This document shows, piece by piece, positions 44,372 to 53,851 of a DNA stretch of 64,000 nucleotides. Origin of the DNA: Desulfobacterales bacterium (GTDB lineage: Bacteria > Desulfobacterota > Desulfobacteria > Desulfobacterales > JAHEIW01); assembly GCA_030066985.1 (NCBI GenBank), contig JASJAN010000007.1:62001-126000 (forward strand), given 5' to 3'. The notes under the pieces are model-generated. The model did not search any database. It was given only the letters and a program-made list of their open reading frames with translations, and had not been told where the DNA came from. A program made the translations under genes and the position numbers. Position 1 is the stretch's first letter; every line of letters starts with the position of its first letter.

Positions 44372-45298
44372 ATGGTCTCCACCCGAATGGAAGCGATACA
44401 GTCAGCAAGCCATGCCCCCTGTATCTGGATGCAGGCGGGGGTGGTACCCCATAAGTTTTGCCACATTGAATATCAGTGTGCCGCCTGTGCTTATGACCGG
44501 GCCATGCGCCGCACGGCTGCCGAAAACCAGCAGCTCAGGGAAAAAGGCAAGATTCCGAAAGGCAAACGCGGCCGGATTGTTTTCTGGAAGGATAAATTAC
44601 GGGAGCTGCCCGCCTGGAAACAACCCTGTCTGCACCACATGATCGGCCATATTGAATTTCGGGCGTGCACCCATGATTATCAGTGCGGCAACTGCGAGTT
44701 CGATCAATATTTCAATGATCAGTTTGCCGTTCACGCCGTGGTTCAGCCGGTGGATGTCTTAGACATCAAGGGATTTAAGCTTCCACATGGATTTTACCTG
44801 CATCCGGGGCACACCTGGGTAAAAATCGAGGAAGGCGCGACGGTGCGTGTTGGGCTGGACGACTTTGCCCTGCGCCTGCTGGGACCGCTGGATCGAATTG
44901 AAGCCCCTTTGATGGGCAAACAGCTGGAACAGGGTCGAGGGGACATTTCTTTGCAGCGCGAAGGAAATGACGCCAAGCTGCTTTCACCGGTCAGCGGGGT
45001 GGTCACCGATATCAACCCGGCCCTGCGAGAACGCGGCAGCCGGGGCACTGAAGATCCTTACAGCGAGAGTTGGATTTTGCGACTACACTGTGCCAACCTG
45101 CGGCAGGATCTCAAGAATTTGATGATCGGTAATCAGGCCAGCCAATATATTGATGAAGAAGTCAACCGTCTATACGAAGTCATTGAGGAAACCACCGGCC
45201 CGTTGGCCACAGACGGCGGTTACCTGGGTGATAATATCTTGGGTCATCTGCCGGAGTTGGGTTGGCAAAATTTGACCCGCTTGTTTTTAAGATCTTAA
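44372..45298 (+). CDS. GcvH-like protein with eight-cysteine N-terminal domain, paralogue 2
   Basis: The ATG at 44372 follows AAGGAG with a 7-base gap; upstream starts to 44297 are less likely. The 308-residue product repeats the layout of paralogue 1: Cys17, 30, 36, 39, 86, 99, 105 and 108 with the shared blocks WMQAGVV, YDRAM, CxxC and CEFDQYF, then a GcvH-like fold (HPGHTWVKIE, VRVGLDDFALRLLG, LLSPVSGVVTDIN). The position of the lipoyl lysine is glycine, so it cannot be lipoylated there. Separated by 92 bases from paralogue 1, with a short inverted repeat (GTTATTGGT/ACCAATAAC) in between. Followed by a strong terminator. Confidence 0.82.
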   Translation: MVSTRMEAIQSASHAPCIWMQAGVVPHKFCHIEYQCAACAYDRAMRRTAAENQQLREKGKIPKGKRGRIVFWKDKLRELPAWKQPCLHHMIGHIEFRACTHDYQCGNCEFDQYFNDQFAVHAVVQPVDVLDIKGFKLPHGFYLHPGHTWVKIEEGATVRVGLDDFALRLLGPLDRIEAPLMGKQLEQGRGDISLQREGNDAKLLSPVSGVVTDINPALRERGSRGTEDPYSESWILRLHCANLRQDLKNLMIGNQASQYIDEEVNRLYEVIEETTGPLATDGGYLGDNILGHLPELGWQNLTRLFLRS

Positions 45299-45328
45299 AA
45301 GCTGTAGCGCTACACCCTTTGCTATTGA

Positions 45329-45359
45329 GGCTGGTGAAATTTATTTCACCAGCCTTTTT
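45329..45359 (+). terminator. Terminator of the GcvH-like operon
   Basis: GGCTGGTGAAAT (45329-45340) pairs perfectly with ATTTCACCAGCC (45343-45354), followed by TTTTTA. It overlaps the 3' end of the convergent archaemetzincin gene. Confidence 0.9.
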
Positions 45360-45898
45360 ATATCGTCCTCGAGCAAGACCTTGCAATAGCGACACAGCTG
45401 GTCTGACTTACGGTCGACATCGCCCTCATTGCGGCAGTAATGCATCAAGCAGGTATGCTCCCGACAGTGGCGCAATTTGAACGTATGACCCAGTTCGTGA
45501 ATGGCCTCTTTGAGAATGCGGCTCAAATACGGTTCTCGCGTGTTGAGGGAGCGGTGCCCGTCATTGAGACGCATGGTGGACACCACGCAGGCTTTACCGC
45601 CCAGTTGGGCCTCACCATAGACGTGGGTTAGAATCGGGATAAAGAGATCCACCTGAACCAGCGCCAGTACTTTGATGGCGCCTTGCGGGGTATTGCGGGC
45701 CAGTTCTTCTATGATCGGGGTGGAATGATACTGCTTGCGATTCGGATGATAGGCAAATTCGATATCCGTCAACAGAGACCGGACGTCTGTTGAGAAGGCA
45801 TAGATGCGCTGGATTTCGGCACTGATGCGATCCAACAACTCGGGTGAAAAATCTCCGATGGGTGAAATGACGATTGTATTTGGGGATAGCGGCGTCAA
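45341..45898 (-). CDS. amzA: Archaemetzincin-type zinc metallopeptidase
   Basis: The 185-residue protein has the archaemetzincin zinc motif: His134, Glu135, His138 (HELGH), His144-Cys145, Cys150 and the second pair Cys169/Cys172. The first zinc is catalytic and the cysteines hold a structural zinc. The length is normal for the bacterial/archaeal family. Its start overlaps the end of the sigma-54 regulator gene by 4 bases (ATGA), so it belongs to the kinase-regulator operon. The substrate is unknown. Confidence 0.93.
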   Translation of the reverse strand: MTPLSPNTIVISPIGDFSPELLDRISAEIQRIYAFSTDVRSLLTDIEFAYHPNRKQYHSTPIIEELARNTPQGAIKVLALVQVDLFIPILTHVYGEAQLGGKACVVSTMRLNDGHRSLNTREPYLSRILKEAIHELGHTFKLRHCREHTCLMHYCRNEGDVDRKSDQLCRYCKVLLEDDIKRLVK

Positions 45899-47238
45899 GT
45901 TATCTTTTCAATATTATACCGTTTGATTTTGCTGTAGAGCGTGGAGCGGTCGATCCCCAGGATTTTGGCACTTCGGGCGATGTTCCATTGATTTTCGGTG
46001 AGCACGCGTTCGATGTGATTTTTTTCAATATCCTTGAGTGAGTGCGCTTTTATTACCGGTGCCGGTTCATGGCAGAAAATGGGTAAATTTTCGGGCAAAA
46101 TTTCGCGCTGCCGGCCAACCACGACGGCGCGTTCAATGGCATTCTCCAGTTCTCGAATATTTCCCGGCCAATCATAAATCATCATTTCATCCATGGCTTC
46201 GCGGCTGATGTTATCGATGGGCTTATTGGTTTCCTGGGAAAAGCGATACAGAAAATGCTCCGCCAGAAGCGGAATGTCTTCTTTGCGTTGACTTAAAGAT
46301 GGCATTTTAAACGAGATGACATTTAAGCGGTAAAACAAATCCTCCCGAAAATCCCCTGATTTGATGGCCGCTTCCAGATCTCGATTTGTAGCGGCAATCA
46401 CCCTGAAATCAGCCTCAATGGGCTGGGTGCCTCCCACCCGATAAAATACCCGATCTTCCAGTACCCGCAAAAGATCGATTTGCATTCGCATACTGATTTC
46501 ACCGATTTCGTCTAAGAACAGAGTGCCGCCGTGAGCCAATTCCAGTCGGCCTTTTTTGGTCTCTTTGGCATCGGTGAAAGCGCCTTTTTGATGCCCAAAC
46601 AGCTCGCTTTCCATCAGATGCTCTGGGATGGCACCGCAATTGACCGTTACAAACGGGCCGTTGCGGCGTGAGCTGTTGGTGTGAATGGCCTTGGCCGCCA
46701 GCCCTTTACCAGTGCCGGTTTCACCCGTAATCAGGACGGTTGAATCCATGGGGGCCACATCGCAAATGAGATCAAAAATCTCCTGCATCGGTTTGGATTG
46801 GCCGATCATGCTTTCAAAACGGGTCCGATCTTTATATTGCTCTTTTAAGTAAATGTTTTCACGCGCCTGTTCCTGGTGCTGGATGATCTTTTCAATCAGT
46901 ACACCCAGTTCGTTGGGATCAAACGGCTTGAGCATATAGTCAAAGGCGCCGTCTTTCATGGCCTCGATTGCCGAGGGAATGGAGCCATACGCTGTGATCA
47001 TGACCACTTCGGCATCCGGGTCGCTTTCTTTGACCTTACGCAGCACATCCAGACCGCTGATGCCCTCCATTTTGATATCCACTAGCAGAATGTTAAAATG
47101 GGTCTCATTTATTTTCTCGAGGGCTTCTTCGCCGCTGGCAGCGGTCTGGACGACATGGCCGTCGCGTTCCAGCCAGCCAGCCAGAGATTCACGCATGATG
47201 AGCTCGTCATCGACAATCAGGATCTTAATGCTACTCAC
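45895..47238 (-). CDS. NtrC-type sigma-54 response regulator
   Basis: The GTG at 47238 lies 5 bases after AGGGAGG and overlaps the kinase stop. The 447-residue protein has a receiver domain (phospho-acceptor Asp54), an AAA+ domain (Walker A GETGTGKG, the sigma-54 contact loop GAFTDA instead of GAFTGA, GGTLFLDEIGE) and a Fis-type helix-turn-helix at the C-terminus (NIARSAKILGIDRSTLYSKIK). It activates sigma-54 promoters. The nearest such promoter is at 43218 in front of the GcvH-like genes. Partner kinase at 47231. Confidence 0.94.
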   Translation of the reverse strand: MSSIKILIVDDELIMRESLAGWLERDGHVVQTAASGEEALEKINETHFNILLVDIKMEGISGLDVLRKVKESDPDAEVVMITAYGSIPSAIEAMKDGAFDYMLKPFDPNELGVLIEKIIQHQEQARENIYLKEQYKDRTRFESMIGQSKPMQEIFDLICDVAPMDSTVLITGETGTGKGLAAKAIHTNSSRRNGPFVTVNCGAIPEHLMESELFGHQKGAFTDAKETKKGRLELAHGGTLFLDEIGEISMRMQIDLLRVLEDRVFYRVGGTQPIEADFRVIAATNRDLEAAIKSGDFREDLFYRLNVISFKMPSLSQRKEDIPLLAEHFLYRFSQETNKPIDNISREAMDEMMIYDWPGNIRELENAIERAVVVGRQREILPENLPIFCHEPAPVIKAHSLKDIEKNHIERVLTENQWNIARSAKILGIDRSTLYSKIKRYNIEKIT

Positions 47239-48799
47239 TGAAACCTCCCTGGGAATCAAGTTTCTCTGTAGCCGGTTTTAATGGCAACTTTACGTTAAAA
47301 TGGGTACCCTCGTCGGTATTCGATTCCACATAAATGGAACCGCCGTGCTCCTGTATAATGCCATAGGCGACCGACAGGCCCAGCCCCACACCCTTGCCTT
47401 TTTTTTTGGTCGTAAAAAAGGGTTCAAACAGTTTTGACATATTTTTGTCCGGAATACCGACACCGGTGTCTTTAACATCAACTACCAATTTGTCGTCGCG
47501 CAGCGAATGCCGGGTTTCAATGTGCAATCGGCCACCTCCTTTGGATTCCATGGCTTCGGCGGCATTAGACACCAGGTTCATGAACACCTGCTGAAGTTGG
47601 TCCTCAGAGCCGATGAGATCCGGCAAGTCTGGGTCAAGCTTGGTTTCCACCTTAACGCCACTGATTTTTAGCAGGTTGGCGTTTAGGAAAAGCGTCTGTT
47701 CGATCAGACGATTGAGGCTAACACTTTTGAGCTCCATTTTAGACTGGCGTGAGAAGGCCAAAAGGTTGGACACAATACGGCTGGTGCGTCGTGTTTCGGT
47801 TTCCATCAGGGTCAGATACTGGTTAAACCGCTCGATCTGTTCCGCGCCGATGGTATCTTCCTCAACCATCCGTTTCATCAGCATGATCAAATTGAGAATT
47901 CCGGCGATGGGGTTGTTGATTTCATGGACCACGGAAGCCGAAAGTTTGCCCAAAGACGCCATTTTATCCTGGTGGAGCAATTTTTTGTGTGTTTCTTTAA
48001 GTTGCCGGGTGCGATCATCAACCATTTGTTCCAGACGACGGGTGATTTCTTCCTCTTCTTTGCGGTGTTGCGTAATATCCCGGCTGATGTGAATAAATTT
48101 GGAAACTTTACCGTCTTTTTCCCAGATGGGATAAATGTTGACTTCATAATATCGATTTTGACCATCGGGCATGACGCGGGTCTGGATTTGACGAACATGG
48201 CGTTTGTTGCGCACCACACCCTGCAAGGGGCAATCCGTGCGGCCATCATTACAGGGATGATCGATTTTATGATATACTTGGTGGCATTTTTTACCAATGA
48301 CATCAGCGGGGGTATAGTTCATTTTGTCAAAAAACGATTCATTGGCTTCTAATATTTCCATCTCAGGGGTAATGACCAGAATAAAATCATCGATACCGTT
48401 GAGGATGGTTTCCATTTCCTCGGTTCGCTCGCGCAGCTTTTGCTCCTCTTTACCGATGGCCTTCCAAAACATGCGGAACACATGATAGGACAAAATCCGT
48501 ATGCGGGATGGTCGGGTAGCCAAAATATTTTCGAAAATGTCGGTTTCCGGGGTCAGGATGATGATCAGATGGATGCTGTAGCGCCGATCATAAAGCTGTT
48601 TGTAGTCGTCAAAGGTCAGCAGTCCCAATTGGCTGGCGAGCTTACGGCCGGGACTCTCCGGATCCGGATCGGCCACCGCCAATATAGGGGCCACCATTTC
48701 GGCCTGTTCGTAGACGGCGGTTGTTTTTTCAAGAATTTCCTTGCACAGGTCGCCGCCGCCGACCAAACCGATACTGATGATTGAAGGTTGTTGCTGCAT
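47231..48799 (-). CDS. PAS sensor histidine kinase with an unusual N-terminal domain
   Basis: The 522-residue soluble kinase has an N-terminal domain (about 1-115) with a Rossmann-like start (SIGLVGGGDLCKEILE, VADPDPES), a PAS domain (about 130-250) containing cysteines in KKCHQVYHKIDHPCNDGRTDCPLQG, a HisKA domain with VVHEINNP and an ATPase domain (DTGVGIPD, GKGVGLGLSVAYGI). The N-terminal domain resembles NAD-binding folds and may sense a nucleotide. The cysteines in the PAS domain could bind a metal or heme. It forms an operon with the NtrC-type regulator and archaemetzincin. Confidence 0.9.
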   Translation of the reverse strand: MQQQPSIISIGLVGGGDLCKEILEKTTAVYEQAEMVAPILAVADPDPESPGRKLASQLGLLTFDDYKQLYDRRYSIHLIIILTPETDIFENILATRPSRIRILSYHVFRMFWKAIGKEEQKLRERTEEMETILNGIDDFILVITPEMEILEANESFFDKMNYTPADVIGKKCHQVYHKIDHPCNDGRTDCPLQGVVRNKRHVRQIQTRVMPDGQNRYYEVNIYPIWEKDGKVSKFIHISRDITQHRKEEEEITRRLEQMVDDRTRQLKETHKKLLHQDKMASLGKLSASVVHEINNPIAGILNLIMLMKRMVEEDTIGAEQIERFNQYLTLMETETRRTSRIVSNLLAFSRQSKMELKSVSLNRLIEQTLFLNANLLKISGVKVETKLDPDLPDLIGSEDQLQQVFMNLVSNAAEAMESKGGGRLHIETRHSLRDDKLVVDVKDTGVGIPDKNMSKLFEPFFTTKKKGKGVGLGLSVAYGIIQEHGGSIYVESNTDEGTHFNVKLPLKPATEKLDSQGGFSE

Positions 48800-49040
48800 T
48801 TAAACGGACCCCCTGTATGGACAATAAGCGCTAATAATCAGGTGTGTTATGAAGCCTGTCGTTGACGCTGCTCGCCCGCTAACATGAGGGCAGAAACGTA
48901 TCACGCACTACTTTCGGTTTCAAGCGCATTTTTGACGTTCAAGGACGTCGGGAATGATTTTGCCAGCAGCGTTTCAGAGACGGTTTTTGGTGCAAATATC
49001 GGTTGACAAATTAAATAAAAACAAGTAAATTCGCCTCTTC
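48800..49040. other. Gene-free region between the kinase operon and hdrA, first part
   Basis: Divergent promoter region. No reading frame or clear promoter pair was recognised. The 3' part carries a structured element described separately. Confidence 0.35.
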
Positions 49041-49137
49041 GCGCCACTTGGGCCTAAAGGGCGACGCTGCCCGAAAAAGCCCGCAGGCGCACGGGTTACG
49101 GTAAAGATAAGCATTCCAATAGGAATTCGCCTATTGG
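49041..49137 (+). promoter_or_regulatory. Structured leader candidate upstream of hdrA
   Basis: Three stacked helices can form in 49041-49090: GCGCC with GGCGC, GGGC (49050-49053) with GCCC (49079-49082), and GGGC (49059-49062) with GCCC (49069-49072). They are separated by A-rich internal loops (ACTT/GCA and CTAAA/GAAAAA). A further hairpin follows: CCAATAGG (49116-49123) with CCTATTGG (49130-49137). It lies about 150-250 bases before the hdrA start. It matches no riboswitch class I know. Confidence 0.45.
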
Positions 49138-49288
49138 GCAATATCAGGTTTTCAAGCAGCACCGTTTTCCCCCGCCTCCAAGCGGAATGTTGTTGCTGAA
49201 TTGGGGTTCATGAACATTGATTGCGAATGCGGATTATCTCTATCAGATCGTAAATCTAAATCAAATTCTGCGTAAGGAGTAAGACAGC

Positions 49289-52200
49289 ATGACGGACAAA
49301 GTCCAAGGATCTGTAATGGTTGTCGGTGGCGGCATCGCCGGGATGCAGGCTTCACTGGATCTGGCCAATTCCGGCTATCTGGTTCATTTGGTTGAACGTT
49401 CATCTGCCATTGGCGGGTTGATGTCACAGCTTGACAAGACGTTTCCCACCAATGACTGTGCGATGTGAATTATCTCACCCAAACTGGTCGAGGTCGGCCG
49501 GCATCTCAACATCGAGCTTTTAACCAACAGTGAACTCTTAGAACTTGAAGGCGAACCCGGGAATTTTAAAGCCCGCGTGCGTCAAAATCCCCGCTACATT
49601 GATCTGGATAAGTGTACCAGCTGTGGTGAATGCACCACGGTCTGCCCCGTGGATCTTCCGAGCGATTATGACGAAGGTCTGTGCACCAAAAAAGCCACCT
49701 TTAAGCAATATGCTCAGGCGATTCCCGGCGCTTATGCCATTGATAAGGCCGATACGGCCCCCTGTCGCCTGGCCTGTCCGGGCGGACTTAATGTGCAGGG
49801 CTATGTGCAGATGGTCAAAGAGGGCAAATATAAAGAAGCCCTGGAAATCATTATGGAAGACCTGCCGCTGCCCGGTGTGCTGGGTCGCATCTGCCCCCAC
49901 GGATGCGAGGACGCCTGCCGCCGTTGCGAGGTGGAATCGTCGGTGGCCATTCGGGATTTAAAGCGTTTGGCAGCCGATAAATTTGACGCCCGCCAGGTGG
50001 AAATTAAATGTGCCCCGCCCAAAAAAGAAAAAGTGGCCATTATCGGTTCCGGCCCCGCAGGGCTTTCGTGCGCTTATCATCTGGTCAAAAAGGGCGTTTT
50101 AGCGACCATATTTGAATCCCTACCGCAAGCGGGCGGGATGCTCCGGGTTGGTATTCCGGCCCACCGTCTGCCCCGTGAAGTTTTAGATCAGGAAATTGAA
50201 ATCATTACCAACCTGGGCGTGGAGATCAAAACCAGCACAGCCCTGGGAAGTGACGTTACCATCGATGGTCTGCTAGAAGACGGCTATAAAGCGGTTTATC
50301 TGGCCATCGGCGCTCATAAGGGGATTGAACTGGGTATCCCCGGGGAAAAGACCAATGGTGTGCGCCAGGGCGTTGACTTTCTAAGAGAAGTGAATCTGAC
50401 CGGCAAGACCGATACCGGCAAAAAGGTGGCTATCATCGGCGGCGGAAACGTGGCTATTGATGTCGCCCGCTCAGCCGTGCGGCTGGGTGCTGAAAAGGTC
50501 AACATCGTTTATCGGCGCACCCGCAACGAAATGCCGGCCTGGGAAGAAGAAATCCAGGCGGCAGAAGATGAAGGTGTTGAAATTACCTATCTATCGGCAC
50601 CCCAGGAGGTGTTAACCCGCGACGGTCAGGTGGTGGGTCTGCGCTGTATCCGCATGGAGCTCAGTGAGCCCGACTCTTCCGGGCGCAAGCGACCGATTCC
50701 CATTCCCGGAAGCGAATATGAAATCGAAATCGATCAGCTGATACCCGCCATCGGGCAACGGCCGGATTTGTCCGCCTTGGAAGATATTACCGGGCTGACC
50801 TACACCCGCTGGGGGACGACTGAAGTCAATTCGGTCACCTATGCCACCGAGCGCGACGGGGTATTTGCCGGCGGTGATCTGCAGACCGGTCCCTGGGTGG
50901 CCATCGGTGCCATTGGCGCCGGTAAGGAAGCCGCCGAATCCATTCTAAGGTATATCGAAGGGCATGATATGGCCGAAGGCCGCGAGCCGGTGGTCAACGA
51001 GAACCCGGTTTATCGACCGATACCCGAAGACGAACCCATCGTCGAACGGGCCAAGATGCCCGAGCTGGCTGTCAGCAAGCGTCAGGGCAACTTCGATGAA
51101 GTCGAACTGGGGTATGGCGAAGAAGAAGGTCGCGCCGAAGCGGCCCGCTGTCTTAACTGCGGGTATTGCTGTGAGTGCTATCAATGCGTGGAGGCCTGTC
51201 TGGCCAATGCCGTTGATCACAGCCAGCAGGCTGAGTTCAAAGAAATTGAAGTCGGCTCGGTCATTCTGACGGCCGGTTGTGAACCCTATGACCCCTCCCA
51301 TCTAGAAAATGTCTATCATTACAAAACCAGCCCCAATGTCATGACCAGTCTGGAATTTGAACGCATCCTGTCGGCCTCGGGGCCGACCATGGGCCACCTG
51401 CAGCGGCCCTCGGACGGCAAGGATCCCAAAAAGATTGCGTGGCTGCAGTGTGTGGGCTCGAGAGACAACAACCAGTGCGGCAACAGCTATTGCTCATCGG
51501 TGTGCTGCATGTATGCCATCAAAGATTCCATGATCGCCAAAGAGCACGCCGAAGAAGAGCTGGATTGTGTCGTGTTCAATATGGACATCCGGACCTTTGG
51601 CAAAGACTATGAGAAATATTACAATCGCGCCAAAGATGCCGGTATCCGGTTTGTCAAATCACGAATCCATTCCATCGATGAAATCGCAGACACCGGCAAT
51701 CTTAGCATCCGCTATATGGATGATGCCGGTCAATTGCAGATCGAAGAATTTGATATGGTGGTGTTGTCGGTGGGCCTGCAGGTGCCGCAATCAACCGTTG
51801 AATTGGCCGAGCGTCTGGGGGTTGAACTCGATGACGCCCGCTTTGCGGTAACCCATCCGTTTACCCCCGTCCAGACCTCGCGTCCGGGTGTTTACGCCTG
51901 TGGTGTGTTTCAGGAACCCAAAGACATTCCCAGCTCAGTGACCGAAGCCAGTGCGGCTGCTTGTGCCGCCGGTGCCAGTCTCAATACGGCCCGCAACACC
52001 CTGACCCGCAGTGTGGAAATTCCGGAAGAAATTGACGTTACCGATCAGGATGCCCGGGTGGGGGTATTTGTCTGCAACTGCGGTGTTAATATCTCCAGCG
52101 TCGTAGACGTTAAAGGCGTTACCGAGTATGCCAAAACCTTGCCCAATGTGGTCCATGCCCAGGAAAACCTGTTTACCTGCTCCCAGGATTCACAGGATGA

Positions 52201-53719
52201 GATGAAAGAGATCATCAAGGAGCACAAGCTCAACCGGGTGGTGGTAGCGGCCTGCAGCCCCAAGACCCATGAGCCCATTTTTCAGGATACCATGGAATCC
52301 TGCGGCTTAAACAAATACCTGTTTGAGATGGCCAATATTCGCAACCAGGATTCCTGGGTGCACTCTGAAGCATCTGAAGTCGCCTCTGAAAAAGCCAACG
52401 ATCTGGTGCGCATGTCGGTGGCGCGGGCGACCACCCTGCACCCGTTGGAAGAAAAGAGGATCCCAGTCATCCAAAAAGGCCTGGTGATCGGAGGCGGCGT
52501 GGCCGGTATGAATGCCGCCCTGGGTCTGGCCGATCAGGGATATGAAGTCGCTTTAATTGAAAAAGAGGCCGAACTGGGTGGATTGGCCAATCGTCTAACC
52601 GCCACCATTGAGGGCGCCAATATTGGTGAATATGTCTCTGACCTGGTTTCGAGGGTGACTGCGCATGAAAAGATTCAGGTGATTGCCAACTCGCTGGTGG
52701 TAGGTTTTTCAGGCTTTAAAGGCAATTTTACCACCGAGATTCTGGTGGCGCCGGACATGATCCAGCGCAAAATTGAGCACGGCGTGGTGATCGTCGCCAC
52801 CGGGGCCCACGAATATTCTCCCAAAGAATATCTGTACGGCGATGACCCGCGGGTGATGACCCAGCTTGAGTTGGCTGATCGGATGCAAAAAGGCGAACTG
52901 GAAACACCCGAGCAAGTGGTCATGATTCAGTGCATTGGATCCCGTAATGATGAGAACCCCAATTGTTCCCGCGTATGCTGTCAGACAGCCGTTAAAAACG
53001 CACTGCATCTCAAGGAAAAATATCCGGATGCCCAGATTTATGTGTTGAACCGCGATATCCGCACCTATGGGCTTTTGGAAGACTATTATACCGAAGCCCG
53101 GCGCGAAGGGGTCTTCTTTTTCCGGTACGATTCCGAAGATCCACCAGTGGCTGAGAAGGGCAAAGACGGCATCGAGGTCACTTTTACCGACCACGTGCTC
53201 AATCGCAAGCTGAACGTCAGCACCGATCTGCTGGTCCTTAGCGCCGGTGTGGAAGCTGAAGATACCGAGGAGCTGGCATCGATTGTAAAACTGGCGCGCA
53301 CACCGGAAAACTTTTTCATGGAAGCCCATGTCAAATTACGACCGGTGGATATGGGCACCGAGGGCATTTTCGTGTGCGGCACGGCCCACAGCCCGAAGCT
53401 GATTTCAGAAAGCATTGCCCAGGCCTATGCCGCGGCTTCGCGGGCGGTCACCTTTCTGAGTCAGGCCTATTTGACCCTGTCGGCGGTCACCGCCCAGGTT
53501 GAGGCGGAAAAATGCGCCTCCTGTCTGATCTGCGTACGCTCCTGTCCGTACGATGTGCCCAAGATCAATGCCGACGGTGTCAGTGAAATCGATGAAGCCC
53601 TCTGTCATGGCTGCGGTATTTGCACGGCGGAGTGCCCGGCCAAGGCTATCCAGCTCAACTGGTACGAGGATGATCAGATTATCTGCAAGGTGGATGCGCT
53701 GTTGGAAGGCGTGCTGTAG
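49289..53719 (+). CDS. hdrA: Selenocysteine HdrA-GltD-HdrA fusion, electron-bifurcating type
   Basis: Start at 49289 after GTAAGGAG; an in-frame TGA at 49466-49468 (residue 60) is read as selenocysteine, giving 1476 residues. Order: HdrA N-terminal FAD fold (GGGIAGMQ); NDCAM-Sec-IISPKLVE, where most HdrA proteins have cysteine; a ferredoxin cluster (Cys109-119); a GltD/NfnB-like insert with Cys-rich N-terminus, FAD site (GSGPAG, 253-258) and NAD(P) site (GGGNVAIDVARS); the rest of the first HdrA part; then a second HdrA module (VCNCG, GGGVAGMNAA) and C-terminal clusters CASCLICVRSCP and CHGCGICTAECP. In the operon with mvhD and metVF it probably couples methylene-THF reduction by NAD(P)H to ferredoxin reduction. 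Confidence 0.9.
49466..49501 (+). promoter_or_regulatory. Sec codon and SECIS-like hairpin of hdrA
   Basis: TGA 49466-49468 is followed after 15 bases by CTGGTC (49484-49489), loop GAGGTC and GGCCGG (49496-49501), a 6-pair stem with two G-U pairs. The loop resembles the AGGUCU loop of E. coli fdhF. Confidence 0.78.
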
Positions 53720-53851
53720 AATGCGGAATTTGGAATTAAATTAACCACAGAGATCACAGAGAACACAGAGAGACACAAAAAAATAATTTTAAAACTCTGT
53801 GAACTCAGTGTGCTCCGTGCTGAAAATTGTCATAATTTCAGAGAGGAAACC

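Noticed and set aside
43281-45298. Glycine cleavage system H proteins
   Set aside because: No lysine at the lipoyl position, a large cysteine-rich extension and no gcvT or gcvP nearby.
49037-49107. Structured leader as a c-di-GMP (GEMM) or cobalamin riboswitch
   Set aside because: Only short GGGTTAC and GACGC strings resemble GEMM, the tetraloop-receptor parts are absent, and there is no B12 box.
49152-49427. 91-codon minus-strand frame at the start of hdrA
   Set aside because: It is antisense to the HdrA FAD-binding segment, which is clearly coding on the plus strand.
49466-49468. TGA in hdrA as a frameshift or sequencing error
   Set aside because: The frame is intact on both sides, the residue is a conserved cysteine in HdrA and a SECIS-like hairpin follows. 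Two other genes show the same pattern.
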